Shown in pieces: positions 7,086-9,868 of a stretch of DNA of 9,868 nt. The DNA comes from Streptococcus sp. (GTDB lineage Bacteria > Bacillota > Bacilli > Lactobacillales > Streptococcaceae). The position numbers were made by a program, and so were the translations under genes. The notes under the pieces were generated by a model, which had not been told where the DNA came from, searched no databases, and was given only the letters and a program-made list of their open reading frames with translations. Positions within the stretch are counted from its first letter, which is position 1, and each line of letters opens with the position of its first letter. Where the stretch lies: the NCBI GenBank assembly GCA_003521145.1, contig DOTL01000039.1, forward strand, positions 1 through 9,868. Direction: 5' to 3'.

Positions 7086-8063
7086 TTAAAATTTATCTTT
7101 GGTGTCATTCTTAGTTGAGAAAGTAATATCTTTTGATTTCCCATCACCACTAAGCGTTACTTTCTTATCTTTTTTAGTCACTTTTAGCTCTTGGCCTTTT
7201 TTCACATTGAGACCATCGATATCAGCATCTTTGTTGACAGAAGTAACAGTTATCTTATGTCCTAAACGGCTAATCTTCCCTTTGAAAAGGGTTGTCGTTG
7301 TTTCGCCTGTCTTCGAATCATACTTTTGATCACTGTCTTTCGCAGCTTTTTCAAGAGCTTCATCAAGTTCTTTTTCTATGGTTTCCTCACTATAATAGTT
7401 TTCAAAGGAATCTCCATAGAAGGCTTTAAATAAATCTCCAAAGGCTGAGAAGGACTTCTGAACCCTCTCACGATAGTCTTTGATATAGGTCTTCTTATCA
7501 AAAGTACAGCTAGCCGTCACCTTCGCATTGCTACCCTTTACTTTCATGGTTACAGCAGTATCTGTAAAGTACTTTTCAAGCTCCTTACTATCCAAGTCTG
7601 TCAAACTTTCAGACATGCTTGAGCTATACTCTCTACCTAGAGAACTACTCTACCATTTGCCATCAATATTACCTGTCACATAACGGTAAGTCATAAAACC
7701 ACCGATACATAAGAAGACAAGGACTACTGCTGACAAAACTGAGACTAGGATGGGTTTTTTCTTTTTGGGATCCATTGGTTTTTTAGGAGCCAAATTTGCC
7801 ATAGCTGCTTGTCCTTCTGGGAAAGCAACCGTAGAAGGTGCAGTTGCTGTTACTACCGGTGTTGTTTCAGTTGGTAGAGGACTAGTACTTGTCTCGACGA
7901 TTTCTGCCTCAACCTGAATAGGTTCAGTAGTAGCTGTATCTTCAGTTTTAGCCGGTGCTTCATTAACAAACTCTCCAGCTTTCAAAGCATCCGCCATTTC
8001 CTGAACACTCGGCTTACGTTCGTTTACCGTTTCAAAATAGTCCAACCATTCTGCTCTTGTTAT
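7086..8063 (-). pseudogene. Single-pass membrane protein of unknown function, interrupted by an amber codon and lacking a normal start
   Basis: Two pieces in the same frame, 7653-8063 and 7086-7649, are separated by one TAG (7650-7652). The first piece begins TRAEWLDYFETVNERKPS and has a Thr/Pro/Glu-rich linker. It then has PKKKKP, one membrane helix (about 22 residues, ILVSVLSAVVLVFLCIGGFM) and YRYVTGNIDGKW, where the stop falls. The second piece continues SSSLGREYSSSMSESLTD and ends in an extracellular domain resembling the C-terminal half of the neighbouring gene (YDxKTG, then TxTxFxGxIxR, then ITV). The reading frame upstream has only ATA (8061-8063) at the right distance from a strong GGGG Shine-Dalgarno, or a poorly placed TTG at 8045. 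The intact protein would be about 325 aa. Truncation would leave a membrane anchor without its outer domain. I do not recognise a named family. Confidence 0.75.
7650..7652 (-). other. In-frame amber (TAG) codon
   Basis: The stop follows GNIDGKW and the same frame continues with SSSLGREYSS without other stops for 188 codons. The intact paralog has GGWTSPTF at the same place, so the stop interrupts sequence that should continue. CAG to TAG is a likely but unproven origin. Confidence 0.8.
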
Positions 8064-8076
8064 TTATATTCCCCTT
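8061..8076 (-). promoter_or_regulatory. Shine-Dalgarno placed before an ATA codon
   Basis: The minus strand reads AAGGGG (8071-8076), seven bases, then ATA (8061-8063). Translation from ATA gives [M]TRAEWLDYFETVNERKP, a start that looks natural for this kind of protein. The spacing is what an ATG would have, so ATA is probably a mutated ATG. The in-frame TTG at 8045 has no Shine-Dalgarno at a normal distance. Confidence 0.6.
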
Positions 8077-8088
8077 TAATTTCCTTTT

Positions 8089-8934
8089 TTATTTATTTTT
8101 TGTAAAGCTAATGTCACCAAATTCACTATGTGCCTTAATAGTAAAGTCCCCATTGTTAGGCGTATAATCTAATACATCACCTTTTTTAAAAGCATCTGAA
8201 TCTCCAGCCTTATCCACAGTGATTGTTTGCTCCCAACGGTTTATATCACCCGTAAAAGCAGTCGCTGTGACACGACCGGTTTTGACATCGTAGGTATAAC
8301 TCTTTGGAAGTTCTTTCTTCACCGTCTCATCAAACTGTTTATAGTAGTCTTTTTCTGACAATGAATAACTTTCAAAAACCTCCGAGAACTCCTCGCCATA
8401 CTGACCTTTCAATTCAGTAACTCTACTCTGGTAAGCCTGATAAAGACCCTTACGATTGTAAACAAAGCTCACTTTTAAGTGAGACTTATTGTCAGTAATA
8501 CCCATTGCTGTATTGATATCGGTGATAAGATCTTGACCTTGTGGTAAAGCATTATTAACTTTATTCTTAGTATTAGCAGTATCTTTCAAAGTGGCTAACA
8601 TTTTCTCACTAAAGGTTGGACTTGTCCAACCGCCCTCAATGCTTGCGGCTCGATAACGGTATCCCATCACGAGACAAACAATCAAAAGTATGGTGAGTAT
8701 CGCTGCAATCACACCTGATACCATCCCCACAATATTCTTTGAGGTTACTGGCTTCTTTGATTCTTTTACTTGTTGACTAGGATTGAATTGAACACTCACC
8801 ATCCTATCAGCATTAAACTCTTTAAACTTATTAGTCGCTCTATTCCCTGCTGTAGAAGCCATTGGTGGCCTCAATTCACGAGGCTTGAGAGGATGTGCTG
8901 TTTCATCCAAACTAAGCCCTTCTTCTTTTGTCAT
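8089..8934 (-). CDS. Single-pass membrane protein of unknown function with extracellular C-terminal domain
   Basis: I do not recognise a named family for this 281-aa protein. Residues 1-66 are polar and presumably cytoplasmic (HPLKPRELRPP, then KESKKPVTSKN). Residues 68-91 form one strong membrane helix, followed by GYRYRAASIEGGW. The rest (about 104-281) is a polar outer domain without cysteines, containing YDVKTGRVTATAFTGDI. Positive charges before the helix suggest N-in, C-out. The downstream broken gene is a paralog with the same layout, starting 25 bases after this stop with no terminator between, so they form one transcript. The ATG at 8934 has a weak Shine-Dalgarno (AAAGAGA). An extended -10 promoter lies about 30 bases upstream. 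The short N-terminus lacks the EWLDYFE motif of the paralog. Sensor or cell-envelope roles are possible but unsupported. Confidence 0.8.
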   Translation of the reverse strand: MTKEEGLSLDETAHPLKPRELRPPMASTAGNRATNKFKEFNADRMVSVQFNPSQQVKESKKPVTSKNIVGMVSGVIAAILTILLIVCLVMGYRYRAASIEGGWTSPTFSEKMLATLKDTANTKNKVNNALPQGQDLITDINTAMGITDNKSHLKVSFVYNRKGLYQAYQSRVTELKGQYGEEFSEVFESYSLSEKDYYKQFDETVKKELPKSYTYDVKTGRVTATAFTGDINRWEQTITVDKAGDSDAFKKGDVLDYTPNNGDFTIKAHSEFGDISFTKNK

Positions 8935-8962
8935 AGGAATCTCTTTATCTTGCTGTAAGGTT

Positions 8963-8971
8963 ATTATAACA
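8963..8971 (-). promoter_or_regulatory. Extended -10 promoter of the membrane-protein pair
   Basis: Minus-strand TGTTATAAT contains a perfect TATAAT (8963-8968) with TG one base upstream. No good -35 box is present at the usual spacing, which is acceptable for an extended -10 promoter. The leader would be about 20 bases. Confidence 0.65.
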
Positions 8972-9055
8972 ATCCTTAAAGCGTTTTTCTATCTTATTCG
9001 GGAAAGTCCTTTATTTTTAATCTGGATAAACACTCTAATATAGAAGGTTTCTAAC

Positions 9056-9084
9056 AAAAAAGTATCCCTTATAGAGCTACCTTT
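9056..9084 (-). terminator. Terminator of adhE
   Basis: The minus strand reads GTAGCTC, loop TATAA, GGGATAC, a 7-bp stem with one mismatch and one G-U pair. Outer A-U pairs extend it, and TTTTTT follows. It starts about 10 bases after the adhE stop codon. Confidence 0.65.
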
Positions 9085-9093
9085 GTCTATCGC

Positions 9094-9845
9094 TTACCCC
9101 TTGTAATCAAAGGCAATTTCGATAATTTCTTTCAATTCTGAAATAAGTGGTTCTTTCGGATTAGCTGTTGTAAATTGGTCTTCATAAGCATGTTCCGCCA
9201 AAGTATAGGCAGTGTCTTGAAGAAGTTTCTTAGTGACACCTTGTCCCTTCCAGTCCATGTCAATACCAACGGCAACACCAAATTCGTATACTTTTTTTGC
9301 CAAAACTTCAACCAATTCAGCATCTGATTGCTTGTCAGTACCCCATCCCATGAAACGAGCGATATCTGCGTAATCTTTGTCTGCACGGAAGTAGTCATAT
9401 TTAGGGAACATAGCATGTTTTTGAGGATCGCGAACGTTGTAACGGATAACGTGAGGCATCAAAATCGCATTAGTACGTCCGTGTGGGATGTCAAACATAG
9501 GACCAACCTTGTGAGCGAGTGAGTGGTTGATACCAAGGAAGGAGTTGGCAAAGGCCATACCAGCCATTGTTGACACATTATGCATTTTTTCACGTGATTC
9601 TTCATCACCAAAGCGGTAAGAATGTTCAAGATTTTCAAAAACAAGTTTAATCGCCTGAAGTGAAAGTCCACGTGTATAGTCACTAGCCATGACTGATACA
9701 TAAGATTCAATAGCGTGAGTCAAAACGTCCATACCTGTATCTGCTGTAACGCTAGCAGGCACACTCATAACCAAAGCAGGGTCAACGATAGCAATGTCCG
9801 GAGTCAAAGCATAATCTGCTAATGGGTACTTGATATGAGTTTCAC
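9094..9845 (-). pseudogene. adhE: Bifunctional acetaldehyde-CoA/alcohol dehydrogenase, C-terminal fragment cut by an IS
   Basis: About 250 residues match the C-terminal part of AdhE, which reduces acetyl-CoA to ethanol in fermentation. Only part of the iron-dependent alcohol dehydrogenase half remains. The Fe ligands are visible: Asp and His of MDVLTHAIESY, and the two outer His of NHSLAHKVGPMFDIPHG. The fragment runs from ETHIKYPLADYALTP to the normal end (IIEIAFDYKG) followed by TAA. The whole aldehyde dehydrogenase half (about 450 residues) and the nucleotide-binding part of the alcohol dehydrogenase half are missing to the right, where homology stops exactly at the end of an IS6-type terminal repeat. 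An apparent TTG start at 9858 lies inside that repeat and adds non-AdhE residues (QQN), so it is not a real start. A working enzyme is unlikely. Confidence 0.88.
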
Positions 9846-9868
9846 GGTTCTGTTGCAAAGTTTAAAAA
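9846..9868. mobile_element. Terminal inverted repeat of an IS6-family element (ISS1/IS1216 type), rest outside the window
   Basis: GGTTCTGTTGCAAAGTTT at 9846-9863 is, to my knowledge, the 18-bp terminal repeat shared by ISS1 and closely similar to IS1216. The following AAAAA begins the element interior. Its outer end abuts the adhE fragment. IS6 elements duplicate 8 bp, so the candidate target duplication is AGTTTCAC (9838-9845). The transposase lies beyond the right edge. Confidence 0.85.

Noticed and set aside
7650..7652. Recoded amber codon (pyrrolysine or programmed readthrough)
   Set aside because: No pyrrolysine genes or readthrough context are visible, streptococci are not known to use it, and the same gene has also lost its start codon. 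Decay is simpler.
9094..9858. Independent short alcohol dehydrogenase starting with TTG at 9858
   Set aside because: The TTG and the next codons lie inside the IS6 terminal repeat. The remaining part lacks the nucleotide-binding region of the enzyme.

Overview
The window looks like a stretch of a low-GC Firmicute chromosome, most likely Streptococcus and probably the S. salivarius/S. thermophilus group. The evidence is the streptococcal protein types (FakA of 555 aa, ThrC of 494 aa, the YloU-FakA pair), AT-rich intergenic DNA with extended -10 promoters, an ISS1/IS1216-type IS6 terminus at the right edge, and several decayed metabolic genes. Gene decay of this kind is familiar from dairy S. 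thermophilus. The genus call is inference from protein resemblance, not from a search.

Every gene is on the minus strand, so transcription runs from the right edge to the left. Right to left: (1) an ISS1-like IS end at 9846-9868 cuts adhE, leaving only the C-terminal iron-dependent alcohol dehydrogenase part (9094-9845). (2) A pair of paralogous, unrecognised single-pass membrane proteins follows. The first is intact (8089-8934). The second (7086-8063) is broken by an in-frame amber codon and has ATA where its start codon should be. (3) thrC, threonine synthase (5441-6925), has its own extended -10 promoter and a CodY-box-like site. (4) A MATE-family efflux protein (4095-5381) sits behind a terminator and has no clear promoter. 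(5) The yloU-fakA pair (3983 down to 1951), an Asp23-family protein and the fatty-acid kinase subunit FakA, overlaps by one base and has a strong promoter. (6) An ilvD pseudogene (94-1781) carries a nonsense codon, a 1-nt insertion and a deletion of about 35 nt, and lies behind an almost perfect CodY operator. (7) A hairpin at the left edge probably ends the ilvD transcript.

Rho-independent terminators follow adhE, the membrane-protein pair, thrC, the MATE gene and fakA, so most genes form short separate units. The common metabolic theme is amino-acid synthesis (ilvD, thrC) with likely CodY control, combined with loss of function in ilvD, adhE and one membrane protein. No stretch of more than 300 bases lacks a gene. 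The longest gaps (1782-1950, 6926-7085, 8935-9093) hold the promoters, operators and terminators listed. I see no tRNA, rRNA, CRISPR array or phage gene. I did not find a clearly new system. The least explained item is the membrane-protein pair.
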